From a delta proteobacterium MLS_D (GTDB lineage Bacteria > Desulfobacterota > Syntrophia > Syntrophales > UBA2210): DNA of 46,766 nt. The stretch covers positions 1-46,766 of the forward strand of contig LQBH01000007.1 in assembly GCA_002030015.1 (NCBI GenBank). The letters are read 5' to 3'. The notes under the pieces are model-generated. The model searched no databases. It was not told the DNA's origin and saw only the letters and a list, made by a program, of their open reading frames with translations. Shown here piece by piece: positions 7,781-18,170 of the stretch. The number at the start of each line of letters is the position of its first letter. Position 1 is the first letter of the stretch. A program made the translations under genes and the position numbers.

Positions 7781-8962
7781 ATGACGGTAGCTGATAAGAT
7801 GACGACATTCATGACGCAGTCTTCGTGGATTCGCAGGATGTTCGAAGAAGGTCTCGAGCTTAAAGCGCGTTTCGGTGAAGAGAACGTCTTTGATTTCAGC
7901 CTTGGGAACCCTAATCTGCCGCCTCCCGCGGAGTTTCACGCAGTGATGAAGGAAATGGTGGATTCAGAGCAACAGGGTGTACACGGTTATATGCCAAACG
8001 CCGGGTTTGAGGAAGCCAGAAGGGCAGTGGCATCCTATCTGGAAGAAAGCCAGGGCGTCCACATGTCCTGGAAACAGGTTGTTATGAGCTGCGGCGCCGC
8101 GGGAGGGCTCAACTGTGTTTTTAAGACGCTGCTTGATCCCGGTGACGAGGTGGTTATTCCCACGCCCTTTTTTGCGGAATACAGGTTCTACGTTGATAAC
8201 ATGGGCGGTATAACGCGATTCGTGCCGACGCTGTCAGATTTTTCCCTGGATCTGGACGCGATAGAAGACGCTGTTTCGGAACGAACCAGGGTCGTTCTTG
8301 TCAATTCGCCGAACAATCCCACGGGAAAAATCTACGACGCCTCCTCGATTGCGGGGCTGGCAGCTCTGCTGGAGCGTAAGTCGGGTGAACTCAACCGGGA
8401 CATTTATCTGGTCGCCGATGAACCATACCGCGACATTGTCTATGACGGCAGGGAGGTGCCGAGTATCCTGGCGGCCTGCAGGAACAGCATAACCGCCACC
8501 TCCTATTCGAAAAGTTTGTCCATTCCGGGAGAACGTATAGGGTTCCTCGCCGTTAACCCCGAAGCTTCCGACGCAGGATTAATTCTTGACGGTATCGCGC
8601 TGGCCACGAGAATTCTCGGGTTTGTCAACGCGCCTGCACTAATGCAGCGAGTCGTCGCCCGTCTTCAGGGCACCAAGGTCGCCCTCGATGAGTATTGCCG
8701 GAAACGGAATCTCCTGTGCGACGGCCTGCAAAATATAGGGTACGATATAGTCAGGCCGGAAGGCGCGTTTTACCTTTTTTTGAAAAGTCCTTTAGAAGAT
8801 GATGTCGCGTTCGTACGGGCGCTGCAGCGGAAAAATATTCTCGTCGTACCGGGAAGCGGGTTCGCCGGGCCGGGTTTTGTCCGCATCGCTTACTGTGTCG
8901 ACGATTCGACGATAAGAAACGCCATGGAAGGCTTTCGAGAAGTGTTCCATGAGTTGGAGTAG
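7781..8962 (+). CDS. Class I/II pyridoxal-phosphate aminotransferase
   Basis: This 393-residue fold-type I aminotransferase interconverts an amino acid and a 2-oxo acid with PLP. The substrate Asn motif NSPNNPTG (185-192), the PLP-phenol Asp in VADEPY (Asp213), the Schiff-base Lys244 in SYSKS and the carboxylate-binding region GERIGF (Arg252) are all present, as is an N-terminal SLGNPNLPPP block. The N-terminus MTQSSWIRRMFEEG and the long spacer are typical of a subgroup of anaerobe aminotransferases of unassigned substrate. GGAGGAG eight bases before the ATG supports the start. The gene is convergent with the EamA transporter, 42 bases apart, with no clear terminator in between. The exact substrate is not determinable here. 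Confidence 0.92.
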   Translation: MTVADKMTTFMTQSSWIRRMFEEGLELKARFGEENVFDFSLGNPNLPPPAEFHAVMKEMVDSEQQGVHGYMPNAGFEEARRAVASYLEESQGVHMSWKQVVMSCGAAGGLNCVFKTLLDPGDEVVIPTPFFAEYRFYVDNMGGITRFVPTLSDFSLDLDAIEDAVSERTRVVLVNSPNNPTGKIYDASSIAGLAALLERKSGELNRDIYLVADEPYRDIVYDGREVPSILAACRNSITATSYSKSLSIPGERIGFLAVNPEASDAGLILDGIALATRILGFVNAPALMQRVVARLQGTKVALDEYCRKRNLLCDGLQNIGYDIVRPEGAFYLFLKSPLEDDVAFVRALQRKNILVVPGSGFAGPGFVRIAYCVDDSTIRNAMEGFREVFHELE

Positions 8963-9004
8963 ACACGGTATTTTCATAAATGGAATAGGACGAGGGTTGA
9001 ATAA

Positions 9005-9868
9005 TTACAGTCGCAGCAGAATAACGGCAGCGACCGTCATGACAAGCGCCGAGAAGCGGATCACGTCAAGTTTTTCTCTGTAGACAACGACCGAAAGAAG
9101 TACCGCGATAACAAAATAGAGCCCTGTGGCGGGAATGATGACGGAAACCGGTCCTGTCGCGAGAGCGTGAAGAAGAGCGTAAAACCCGGCAAAGTTTATG
9201 ATGCCGATGCAGATGCCGATCCCCACTGCTTTCCGCACCATCACGGCGCTTCCGGTAAAGGCGCGGCGATGGTAGAGCGCGAAAGAAAAGACCGTCCCAA
9301 ACAGGTAGGAAAGTGCCATGAAAGCGAGTTTGTCGACGGATAGGGCGGCGAACGCGCTTGAAACGGCGGCAACAGCTCCCGCAACAAGGGCAACGGCGGC
9401 GTAGACAATGCCGCTGCCTGTTTCGCGTTGCCCGGCGGAGGGCAGGGCAGGTGAAAACCGGGCGAGTGTAATGATAACTGCCAGCGAGATAACAATGCCG
9501 CCGTACTGGTACATGGACAGTTTGTCACCGAAGTAGAATATACCGAAAAGTACCACCAGGAGGGTATTCAGGCGTATAAGAGGCAAAACCGTCGTGGCGG
9601 GAATACGCTTCAGGGCTTCCATGGATGCGAGCGTTCCCGTCAGGAAGGAAAGCCCGTTGACGATCGATATGCCGACGAGAAAGGACGTATTATTGATGGT
9701 ACCACGCGAGAAAAGAAAAAACAGAGTACTAAGGCATGTTACCGTGCCCATAAAAGCGAGCGTGGTAATCGCGCTGTTGCAGCCCTCTTCGGCCGACACC
9801 TTGTAGAGGAAACGCTGCAGTCCGAACAAAACCAGCGCTATGAGTGAAAAAAGGTACCAGTCGTTCAT
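9005..9868 (-). CDS. EamA-family (DMT superfamily) membrane transporter
   Basis: This 287-residue protein is almost wholly hydrophobic and shows about ten predicted membrane helices in two similar halves of five (about 1-140 and 150-287), the EamA drug/metabolite transporter plan. Features include GIFYFGDKLSMYQYGGIVISLAVII at the end of the first half and the equivalent VVYREKLDVIRFSALVM near the C-terminus. Family members export metabolites such as amino acids or nucleotides. It follows the SDR gene on the same strand after a 54-base gap, so the two probably form an operon. No strong ribosome site precedes the ATG. Confidence 0.88.
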   Translation of the reverse strand: MNDWYLFSLIALVLFGLQRFLYKVSAEEGCNSAITTLAFMGTVTCLSTLFFLFSRGTINNTSFLVGISIVNGLSFLTGTLASMEALKRIPATTVLPLIRLNTLLVVLFGIFYFGDKLSMYQYGGIVISLAVIITLARFSPALPSAGQRETGSGIVYAAVALVAGAVAAVSSAFAALSVDKLAFMALSYLFGTVFSFALYHRRAFTGSAVMVRKAVGIGICIGIINFAGFYALLHALATGPVSVIIPATGLYFVIAVLLSVVVYREKLDVIRFSALVMTVAAVILLRL

Positions 9869-9922
9869 GGCGGCACGGCCGTACCGATTGTCATCGGTCT
9901 CTGGAATTCAGCGTGAGTGGGA

Positions 9923-10741
9923 TCAACTGAAATACATTCCGCCGCACACATTGATGCTTTGTCCCACAATTTCTGAAGCATCGTCGGATGCGAGAAAAGC
10001 AACCGCGTTCCCGATGTCCTCGGGCGTCTGGGGCGTACGCTTGCGTACGGAATTCTTCACCAGTCTGTCAAAGACCGTGTCCTCGTCCAGGCCCTTGAAT
10101 ACGGGGTGGGAGCGGCTCAACATGACGCCCATTGAGCGGCCCATTTCGGTTTTGACGAGTCCGGGGCAGACGGCGTTGACGTTGACGCCGTACCGTGCCA
10201 TGTGCATTGCGACGGCCTGCGTGAAAGCGATGACTCCCGCCTTGCTGGCGTCGTAATGGGCAAGAAAGTCCAGGGGCATTCGTCCGCCGATCGAGGCGAT
10301 ATTGATTATCTTTCCGTTCCCCTGCTTCTTGAAACGCGGGATAACAGCCCTGTTGCAGAGGAAAACACCCTTCATGTTGACGTCAAACGTCAAATTCCAT
10401 TCTTCTTCCGAAATATTTTCAATTGTAAGGGGAAGATCGGCTGGTCGATCTGCCGAATATCCTCCAAACCCGGCGTTACAAACGAGAATATCGAGACCGC
10501 CCAGGGTGTCTTCGGTTTCTGCGACCATGCGCCGACACTGTTTGTCGTCTCGCACGTCGGTTTCGATGGCTGTCGAACGACGACCCATTGCCGACACAAT
10601 GTCAGCCACACGCCGGGACGCTTCCAGACTGATGTCGCTTACCGCAACGTTGGCGCCTTCCCGCGCCAGGCAGCGGCAGATTCCTTCTCCCAGTCCGCCG
10701 CCGCCTCCCGTGACGACAGCCACTTTATCTTTCAGACGCAT
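9923..10741 (-). CDS. Short-chain dehydrogenase/reductase, probably NAD-dependent
   Basis: This 272-residue classical SDR oxidoreductase interconverts an alcohol and a ketone. It has the cofactor loop TGGGGGLG (11-18), Asp36 at the end of beta-2 (favours NAD over NADP), CNAG (88-91), catalytic Ser150, and Tyr163-x-x-x-Lys167 in YDASK. The C-terminus has the usual DIGNAVAFLASDDAS and INVCGG pattern. A central insertion of about 20 residues (SADRPADLPLTIENISEEEW region) is slightly longer than in FabG-like enzymes. GGAGG seven bases before the ATG supports the start. It is transcribed divergently from the 4-hydroxybutyryl-CoA-dehydratase-like gene across a 400-base region containing palindromes, so the two may be co-regulated and in one pathway. 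The substrate is unknown. Confidence 0.92.
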   Translation of the reverse strand: MRLKDKVAVVTGGGGGLGEGICRCLAREGANVAVSDISLEASRRVADIVSAMGRRSTAIETDVRDDKQCRRMVAETEDTLGGLDILVCNAGFGGYSADRPADLPLTIENISEEEWNLTFDVNMKGVFLCNRAVIPRFKKQGNGKIINIASIGGRMPLDFLAHYDASKAGVIAFTQAVAMHMARYGVNVNAVCPGLVKTEMGRSMGVMLSRSHPVFKGLDEDTVFDRLVKNSVRKRTPQTPEDIGNAVAFLASDDASEIVGQSINVCGGMYFS

Positions 10742-10817
10742 AGTGAACCCTCCATGACGGCCATTCGAATGGGCCGTTTATTTTCTAAAAACAGTTTAAC
10801 ATTATAATATGTATTGA

Positions 10818-10833
10818 ATGCAAAAGTTTGCAT
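10818..10833. promoter_or_regulatory. 16-base palindrome, candidate repressor operator
   Basis: ATGCAAAAGTTTGCAT is a perfect 7+7 inverted repeat around AG. It lies about 75 bases upstream of the SDR gene start, next to TATAAT at 10803-10808, so a bound regulator could cover the SDR promoter. Such operators are typical of TetR or MarR regulators; no regulator gene is present in the neighbourhood. Confidence 0.45.
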
Positions 10834-10955
10834 CTTGTAGCATGGAAGTGATTTCACGGCAACAGCAGCGCTATGAAAAACCCGATGCACGGGCGGGGAA
10901 CTTCGAAAATATAAGATATTTGGAAGTGCTATCTAAGGGAATGGATGATATCACT

Positions 10956-10978
10956 GAATGTTGTATTGAATTACATTC
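10956..10978. promoter_or_regulatory. Inverted repeat GAATGT-N11-ACATTC, candidate operator
   Basis: Six-base arms separated by 11 bases are perfectly complementary. The site sits mid-way in the divergent region, about 120 bases upstream of the candidate promoter of the dehydratase gene. Short arms make chance occurrence possible. Confidence 0.25.
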
Positions 10979-11076
10979 GCCAATATCTTGGTTGTGGAGA
11001 AATTATTCCGATGCATCAGCACTTCAATTTTGCCTCGGTCAGCTCCAACCGTCGATATTGAGTTCAGTGTGGTATT

Positions 11077-11104
11077 TTGTCGTAATGTAAACTGACGCTA
11101 TATT
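11077..11104 (+). promoter_or_regulatory. Candidate sigma70 promoter for the dehydratase-like gene
   Basis: TTGTCG (11077-11082) and TATATT (11099-11104) are 16 bases apart. The -10 matches five of six positions and the -35 four. It would give a leader of about 30 bases starting with a short hairpin before GGAG and the ATG at 11143. Confidence 0.45.
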
Positions 11105-11142
11105 GCCCCGTAAGGGGCTTAATTGAAAGGAGAGAATTTTTT

Positions 11143-12618
11143 ATGCTGAGGACGAAGGAGCAGTATATCGAAGCGTTGGGGAAAATGAAGCGCAATGTGT
11201 ACTTCAACGGCGAGAAAATCGATCGGGCGGACGAAGTTCAGATGCCCACCATTGATGTCATGGCGACAACCTACGACAAGGCGCAGGATCCTGATCCCAA
11301 AATTCAGGAACTTATGCTGGCGAAGTCCCACCTGACGGGAGAGACGATCAACCGTTTTACCCACATTCACATGAGTGCCGATGATCTTCACAAGAAACAG
11401 GACATGACGCGGTATTTGTGCCGCGAGGTCGGCGGCTGTATTCAGCGGTGCATGGGCATCGACGCGACAAACGCTATTTATAACGTAAGCTACGAGGCGG
11501 ACAAACAGAACAACGGTTCCACCCAGTATCACGAGAACTTCAAAAAATGGCTGGAACGTTTTCAGCGGGAAGACCTGGTTGGTTGTTGCGCCCAGACCGA
11601 TGTCAAGGGCGATCGGCTGAAACGGCCGCACGAGCAGGTTGATCCCGATCTTTACGTACGCGTGAAGGAAACAAAGAGCGACGGCATCGTTGTGTCGGGA
11701 TGCAAGCTTCACATATCTGAAGCGTCTGTGGCCGATGAAATTCTTGTCGTTCCCACGCGATCGCTGCGCCCCGAAGACAAGGACTATGCCGTGGCCTTCG
11801 CCGTTCCCGGCGACTGGGAAGGCGTAAAGCAGGTGGTTACTGTTCACAATTTACGGAAACGCGAGCATTTCCCCCGTGGTTTCATGCCGGGGGCCACGGA
11901 TTCGTACGTTATTTTTGATAATTGTTTCGTGCCCTGGGACCGGGTGTTTCTGAACGGAGAACACATCCACGGCGGCGTTCTGGCGCTGCTCTTCGCCCTC
12001 TTCCACCGACACAGTTATTCCGGATGCAAGCCCGCCATCGGTGACGTGCTCCTGGGATCTGCCGCCCTTGCAGCGGAGATGAACAATATTCATAAAGTTG
12101 GTCATGTGCGTGAAAAGCTGGCAGAGATCATCCTGACGACGGAACTCGGATATGCCGCCGGTTACACGGCGTCGGACCAGGGCAAGGCCGAGGTTTACAT
12201 GCCCGGCGTGGGATTTGTGCCTTACGGTCCCGGCAGTTTCATTCCCAATTCCATTTATGCCAACGTAGGGCGTTGCCTGACCGGCGAGGCGGTTTACCGG
12301 GAACAGGAAATACTGTGCGACATTTCCGGCGGCGTTCCGGCCACATTCCCCTACGAAGAAGACTGGGTGAATCCTGAAACGAAGGACCTGCTTGAGAAAT
12401 ACGTGATGCGTAACCCGAAGATTTCAGCGAAAAACGCCGCCAATTTCTGGCGTTACATGGGAGACATACTCTGCTCGGCGACAGGCGGTATTATGAATAT
12501 GGGAAATTATCACGGCGGCGGATCGCCCGTAATGGAACAGATCGCAATCACCACGCAGTACGACATCGAGGATCGCAAAGATCTCGTCAGGCGTCTCGCC
12601 GGAATTACGAAGGACTGA
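11143..12618 (+). CDS. 4-hydroxybutyryl-CoA dehydratase / 4-hydroxyphenylacetate 3-hydroxylase family enzyme
   Basis: This 491-residue protein resembles Clostridium aminobutyricum AbfD, a [4Fe-4S]- and FAD-containing enzyme that dehydrates 4-hydroxybutyryl-CoA to crotonyl-CoA and isomerises vinylacetyl-CoA. All four cluster ligands known in AbfD have counterparts: Cys99 and Cys103 in GGCIQRCMG, and His288 and Cys295 in HRHSYSGC. The His-Cys spacing is the same as recalled for AbfD. The acyl-CoA-dehydrogenase-like fold is seen in DPDLYVRVKE, GIVVSGCKLH, FDNCFVPWDRVFL and the C-terminal GGGSPVMEQ. A true monooxygenase of the family lacks the cluster cysteines, so a radical dehydratase is the better call. 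The preceding GGAG supports the start. It has its own terminator. The SDR genes on both sides may act on the hydroxyacyl or ketone product, but the real substrate may differ from 4-hydroxybutyryl-CoA. Confidence 0.88.
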   Translation: MLRTKEQYIEALGKMKRNVYFNGEKIDRADEVQMPTIDVMATTYDKAQDPDPKIQELMLAKSHLTGETINRFTHIHMSADDLHKKQDMTRYLCREVGGCIQRCMGIDATNAIYNVSYEADKQNNGSTQYHENFKKWLERFQREDLVGCCAQTDVKGDRLKRPHEQVDPDLYVRVKETKSDGIVVSGCKLHISEASVADEILVVPTRSLRPEDKDYAVAFAVPGDWEGVKQVVTVHNLRKREHFPRGFMPGATDSYVIFDNCFVPWDRVFLNGEHIHGGVLALLFALFHRHSYSGCKPAIGDVLLGSAALAAEMNNIHKVGHVREKLAEIILTTELGYAAGYTASDQGKAEVYMPGVGFVPYGPGSFIPNSIYANVGRCLTGEAVYREQEILCDISGGVPATFPYEEDWVNPETKDLLEKYVMRNPKISAKNAANFWRYMGDILCSATGGIMNMGNYHGGGSPVMEQIAITTQYDIEDRKDLVRRLAGITKD

Positions 12619-12662
12619 TTTTCTGTTGAGCCGTGGCGCTGGATAGAAACGGATGTGAAAGA

Positions 12663-12694
12663 GGGGGGCAGCGTAAGGTCGCTGCCCCCCTTTG
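12663..12694 (+). terminator. Terminator after the dehydratase-like gene
   Basis: GGGGGGCAGCG (12663-12673) pairs perfectly with CGCTGCCCCCC (12680-12690) around a six-base loop and is followed by TTTG. The stem is very strong but the T tract is short, so some read-through into the SDR gene is likely. Confidence 0.7.
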
Positions 12695-12752
12695 TTCAGA
12701 AACGATAAGGCCGAACGAAGCAGAACATGTTTAAGAAACAGGAGGCAGAGAA

Positions 12753-13568
12753 ATGAATGATCTTTCACGTTTTTCCCTTGAAGGCAAGATTGCCGTGGTT
12801 ACCGGAGGAAGCAGGGGTATCGGCAGGGCCGCGGCAATCGGGCTTGCAAAGGCTGGAGCGGACGTGGTCGTGACGAGCCGAAAGCTGCCCGACCTTGAAA
12901 ATGTTGCGGAAGAAGTGCGGACCACAGGGAGAAAGGCAATACCGATAGCCGCCCACATCGGGAAAATGGATAACATCTCGATGCTCGTCAGGCGTGTTAT
13001 GGACGAGTTCGGGCGGATCGACGTACTGGTGAACAACGCGGGGTGTTCGCCCGCCATGGGAAGCATTCTCGACAACGAAGAACGGCTCTGGGACACCATC
13101 ATAAACCTGAATCTGAAGGGGCTGTATTTTATGAGTCAGGCGGTGGCGAGGATCATGAAGGAGCAGGGCGGCGGATCCATTATCAACGTCGCGTCGATGG
13201 ACGGCTACAAGCCGGAACCTTTTGTCGGGATTTATTCCATTTCAAAGGCCGGCGTTATTATGGCGACGAAATCTATGGCCCTGGAGCTGGCGCCGTACAA
13301 CATAAGGGCAAACGCGGTAGCCCCCGGACCGATAAGCACCAAGATGCTTGACTCGCACTGGTTCCATCTGCCCGAGGAACAGGCGAAAGCTGAAAAGGCC
13401 GAACTCGCGAAAAATGTTCCACTCAAGAGGGTGGGGGATCCCGACGAAATTGCGGGAGCCATTATTTACCTGGCTTCGGAAGCGTCGAGTTTCACGACCG
13501 GAGAGACGATCCTTGTCGATGGGGGTTGTACAATAGCATCTCCGGAATTTACAATGCAGGAACAATAG
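12753..13568 (+). CDS. Short-chain dehydrogenase/reductase (FabG-like)
   Basis: This 271-residue classical SDR has TGGSRGIG (17-24), a basic TSRK after beta-2 (Ser42-Arg43, favours NADP), NNAG (94-97), Ser148, and Tyr161-x-x-x-Lys165 in YSISK. The C-terminus has DEIAGAIIYLASEASSFTTG and DGG. It therefore reduces or oxidises a carbonyl/hydroxyl pair; 3-oxoacyl or 3-hydroxyacyl thioesters are plausible substrates. GGAGG eight bases before the ATG is a strong ribosome site. It follows the dehydratase-like gene after a 134-base gap with a hairpin, so it may be partly co-transcribed. The different cofactor preference suggests it is not redundant with the SDR encoded at 9923-10741. Confidence 0.92.
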   Translation: MNDLSRFSLEGKIAVVTGGSRGIGRAAAIGLAKAGADVVVTSRKLPDLENVAEEVRTTGRKAIPIAAHIGKMDNISMLVRRVMDEFGRIDVLVNNAGCSPAMGSILDNEERLWDTIINLNLKGLYFMSQAVARIMKEQGGGSIINVASMDGYKPEPFVGIYSISKAGVIMATKSMALELAPYNIRANAVAPGPISTKMLDSHWFHLPEEQAKAEKAELAKNVPLKRVGDPDEIAGAIIYLASEASSFTTGETILVDGGCTIASPEFTMQEQ

Positions 13569-13586
13569 AGAGGCATTGACCGCAGG

Positions 13587-13624
13587 GGCCTTTTCGGGAC
13601 AGGCGAAACCCGGAAAGGCCTTTT

Positions 13625-13625
<1 letters not shown>
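13587..13625 (+). terminator. Terminator shared by convergent SDR and acylphosphatase genes
   Basis: GGCCTTTTCGGG (13587-13598) pairs with CCCGGAAAGGCC (13609-13620), one G-U pair, followed by TTTTT on the plus strand. It ends exactly at the acylphosphatase stop codon (13625-13627), so the same hairpin may also act on the minus strand. Confidence 0.85.
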
Positions 13626-16210
<2,585 letters not shown>

Positions 16211-16388
16211 GGTTCCGATATCTTCCCTTGCTTTCGGAGTCGTAAAAAGCACGGTGATAACGTAACGAGGGCGAACAAAAATGTCAAATCAAAAGAGAAA
16301 ATCGCGGAGTGAAAATCCATGTAAACCATATAAACCTTGAATTTTGAGACCACGACGATATAATGGCGACCTAAAAGGAAGCCAGGTT

Positions 16389-16886
16389 ATGAAGATAGGT
16401 GTTATATCCGATACCCATTTGCGGGTGCCGGACGAGAATCTTAAGCGCATCGTGAAGGAAAATTTTAAGGATGTTGCGATGATTTTGCACGCCGGAGACA
16501 TCGTAGACGGCGCCGTCTTGGAAGCCTTCGCCGAAAAGGACCTGGTAGCTGTTTGCGGGAACATGGATCCGCCTTCATTGTGCGGGGTCCTGCCGTCGAA
16601 AGTGATTATCGAGGCGGAAGGAAGGCGTATAGGCTTGATTCACGGATGGGGAAGTCCCGCCGGTATCGAAGATAAAATCGCACGGGAATTCGAAAACGTC
16701 GATTGCGTGGTTTTCGGTCACACACATGAAGCGACGGTGAAACATATCGACGGCGTCTTGTTTTTCAATCCGGGATCTCCAACGGACGGGCGTTCAAACG
16801 GGAACAGAACTGTCGGCATTCTCGATGTGAGTGACACCATCGAAGGCATCATTATTCCCGTCGACTCGCCGCAGGGAAACATCTGA
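16389..16886 (+). CDS. YfcE/MJ0936-type metallophosphoesterase
   Basis: This 165-residue phosphodiesterase belongs to the calcineurin-like superfamily. The metal ligands are in order: SDTH (Asp8, His10), HAGD, GNMD, HGWG and GHTHE, followed by NPGSP, the full YfcE signature set. Family enzymes hydrolyse phosphodiesters, often 2',3'-cyclic nucleotides or artificial diesters, using Mn or Ni. I start it at ATG 16389 because AGGAAG lies seven bases upstream; an upstream in-frame start would add 15 residues that do not look like a domain. It leads a plus-strand group (this gene, HIT protein, LapA-like protein, Mut7-C protein) with short gaps. The physiological substrate is unknown. Confidence 0.93.
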   Translation: MKIGVISDTHLRVPDENLKRIVKENFKDVAMILHAGDIVDGAVLEAFAEKDLVAVCGNMDPPSLCGVLPSKVIIEAEGRRIGLIHGWGSPAGIEDKIAREFENVDCVVFGHTHEATVKHIDGVLFFNPGSPTDGRSNGNRTVGILDVSDTIEGIIIPVDSPQGNI

Positions 16887-16905
16887 AACGACGGAAGGAA
16901 TTTTA

Positions 16906-17370
16906 TTGGACACTATCATTGCGCCGGGACGCATCAAGTATATTACCGGAGAAAAGAAAGAAGGCTGTATATTCTGTGCCGACTCTCTGCGGGATGACAG
17001 GCTGGTGCTGTACAAGGGCGAACACTGCTTCGTTATCATGAACAAATATCCTTACACCTCGGGACACCTTATGGTGGTTCCATACCGGCATATCGCGGAC
17101 ATCGCCGAAGCCTCAATGGAAGAATTGATCGAATTGATGAACCTCACGGGCAGGGCGGTCGATGTATTGCGCAAGGCTTTCAATCCACAGGGATTCAATG
17201 TGGGTATGAACCTGGGGAAGGCGGCCGGGGCGGGTATTGATGAGCATATGCATATGCATGTTGTGCCGCGGTGGTTCGGCGACACGAATTTCGTGACCGT
17301 TTTAGGGGAAGTACGTGTTATTCCGGAAGAAATAGAAAAAACGAGGGACCTGTTGAAGTCACTTTTTTAG
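16906..17370 (+). CDS. HIT-domain nucleotide hydrolase/transferase
   Basis: This 154-residue member of the histidine-triad superfamily resembles the bacterial diadenosine-polyphosphate phosphorylase group. It has an N-terminal APGRIKYI followed by GCIFC (a cysteine pair often used for zinc), NKYPYTSGHLMVVPYRH, and the catalytic triad HMHMHVVPRW. Members hydrolyse or phosphorolyse Ap4A or similar nucleotides. The start is a TTG at 16906: GGAAGGA lies five to ten bases before it and the protein begins sensibly there. An ATG at 16831 in the same frame would overlap the phosphodiesterase gene by 56 bases and add unlikely residues. The short gap on both sides fits an operon. Confidence 0.9.
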   Translation: MDTIIAPGRIKYITGEKKEGCIFCADSLRDDRLVLYKGEHCFVIMNKYPYTSGHLMVVPYRHIADIAEASMEELIELMNLTGRAVDVLRKAFNPQGFNVGMNLGKAAGAGIDEHMHMHVVPRWFGDTNFVTVLGEVRVIPEEIEKTRDLLKSLF

Positions 17371-17388
17371 GAAGAGGGGAGATCCGCG

Positions 17389-17703
17389 ATGAAGTTGCTT
17401 TATACGATCATTATCATGCTGTGCGTGCTCTTTGTTATTACGTTTTCACTGGACAACACGGAAACGGTGAACCTGAGTTACTACGGATTTATCGATGTAA
17501 CGGTTCAGGCCTATCTTCTGCTTTTTGTTTCTTTCGGCATCGGTGTCATATTCGCGGGTTTTTTCGGCATAGCAGAACGGTGGCGACTGTCTCGCAAGGT
17601 GGCCGGTCTCAACAGGCGCATCCGCAAGCTGGAAGAACAGATACCCCGTGGCGATGAATCCACGTCGAGCGGAGAAATAGGGGCGCAGGATTACCGGGAG
17701 TGA
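17389..17703 (+). CDS. LapA-like (DUF1049) membrane protein
   Basis: This 104-residue inner-membrane protein has two hydrophobic helices (about 4-20 and 40-62) joined by the family stretch SLDNTETVNLSYYGF, then a basic, coiled-coil-like cytoplasmic tail (ERWRLSRKVAGLNRRIRKLEEQI). This is the plan of E. coli LapA/YciS, which works with LapB and FtsH in controlling lipopolysaccharide synthesis. No LapB gene is next to it here; the neighbours are nucleotide-processing genes, so the role in this organism is inferred. A GAGGGGAG ribosome site precedes the ATG. It overlaps the next gene by four bases. Confidence 0.85.
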   Translation: MKLLYTIIIMLCVLFVITFSLDNTETVNLSYYGFIDVTVQAYLLLFVSFGIGVIFAGFFGIAERWRLSRKVAGLNRRIRKLEEQIPRGDESTSSGEIGAQDYRE

Positions 17704-18170
17704 CGAAGTTTCTTGCTGATTCAACTGTGGGAAAACTGGTAAAGTGGTTGCGTATCATGGGATACGATACGGTCGTCCACACGGGGGCGGCGGATCGTGT
17801 CTTGCTGGATCGGGGCGTCCGTGAGGACAGGGTCGTACTCTCCCGAAAAAAAGAGCTCGCCGGGCGCCAGTTCAGGGGGATCCTCCTGGTTATAGATTCC
17901 GACCGTGTGAGTGAGCAGATTGATGAAATTATACAGCGGTTGCGGCTTACGCCGCGACAGGAAGATTTTTTCACGCGATGCCTGTCATGCAATGACCTGC
18001 TGGGACCGGTTTGCCGAGAGAACGTGAAGGATCGTGTTCCTCCTTATGTTTTCAAAACACAACACGTTTTTGTTCAGTGCTCCCGGTGTGGATCGATATT
18101 CTGGCCCGGTACGCATCAGGAGAGAATGACCGCCATACTCAATCGGCACAATCCGACGGATCGCCCTTGA
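17700..18170 (+). CDS. Mut7-C RNase domain protein with zinc ribbon
   Basis: This 156-residue protein belongs to the Mut7-C family, a PIN-like predicted RNase domain fused to a C-terminal zinc ribbon. The N-terminal half begins KFLADSTVGKLVKWLRIMGYDT with the family Asp, and continues with RVVLSRKKELAGR. The second half has two Cys pairs, CLSCND and CSRCGSIFWPGTH, forming the zinc ribbon. The start is a GTG that overlaps the stop of the LapA-like gene (GTGA). Its last 32 bases overlap the 3' end of the convergent mog gene. Family members are considered RNA-processing enzymes but the substrate is unknown. Confidence 0.9.
   Translation: MTKFLADSTVGKLVKWLRIMGYDTVVHTGAADRVLLDRGVREDRVVLSRKKELAGRQFRGILLVIDSDRVSEQIDEIIQRLRLTPRQEDFFTRCLSCNDLLGPVCRENVKDRVPPYVFKTQHVFVQCSRCGSIFWPGTHQERMTAILNRHNPTDRP

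Larger units (their letters stand above)
10742..11142. other. Divergent intergenic region, AT-rich, regulatory candidates
   Basis: These 401 bases separate two divergent metabolic genes. I see no convincing gene: the one long frame (10818-11090) has no ribosome site and an unlikely composition. The region holds two inverted repeats (10818-10833 and 10956-10978), AT-rich -10-like sequences near 10803, a promoter candidate at 11077-11104 and a small GCCCCGTAAGGGGC hairpin at 11105-11118 just after it. Confidence 0.6.

Noticed and set aside
10818-11090. Possible 90-residue gene in the divergent region
   Set aside because: It begins inside the palindrome, has no ribosome site, and its composition resembles intergenic sequence.
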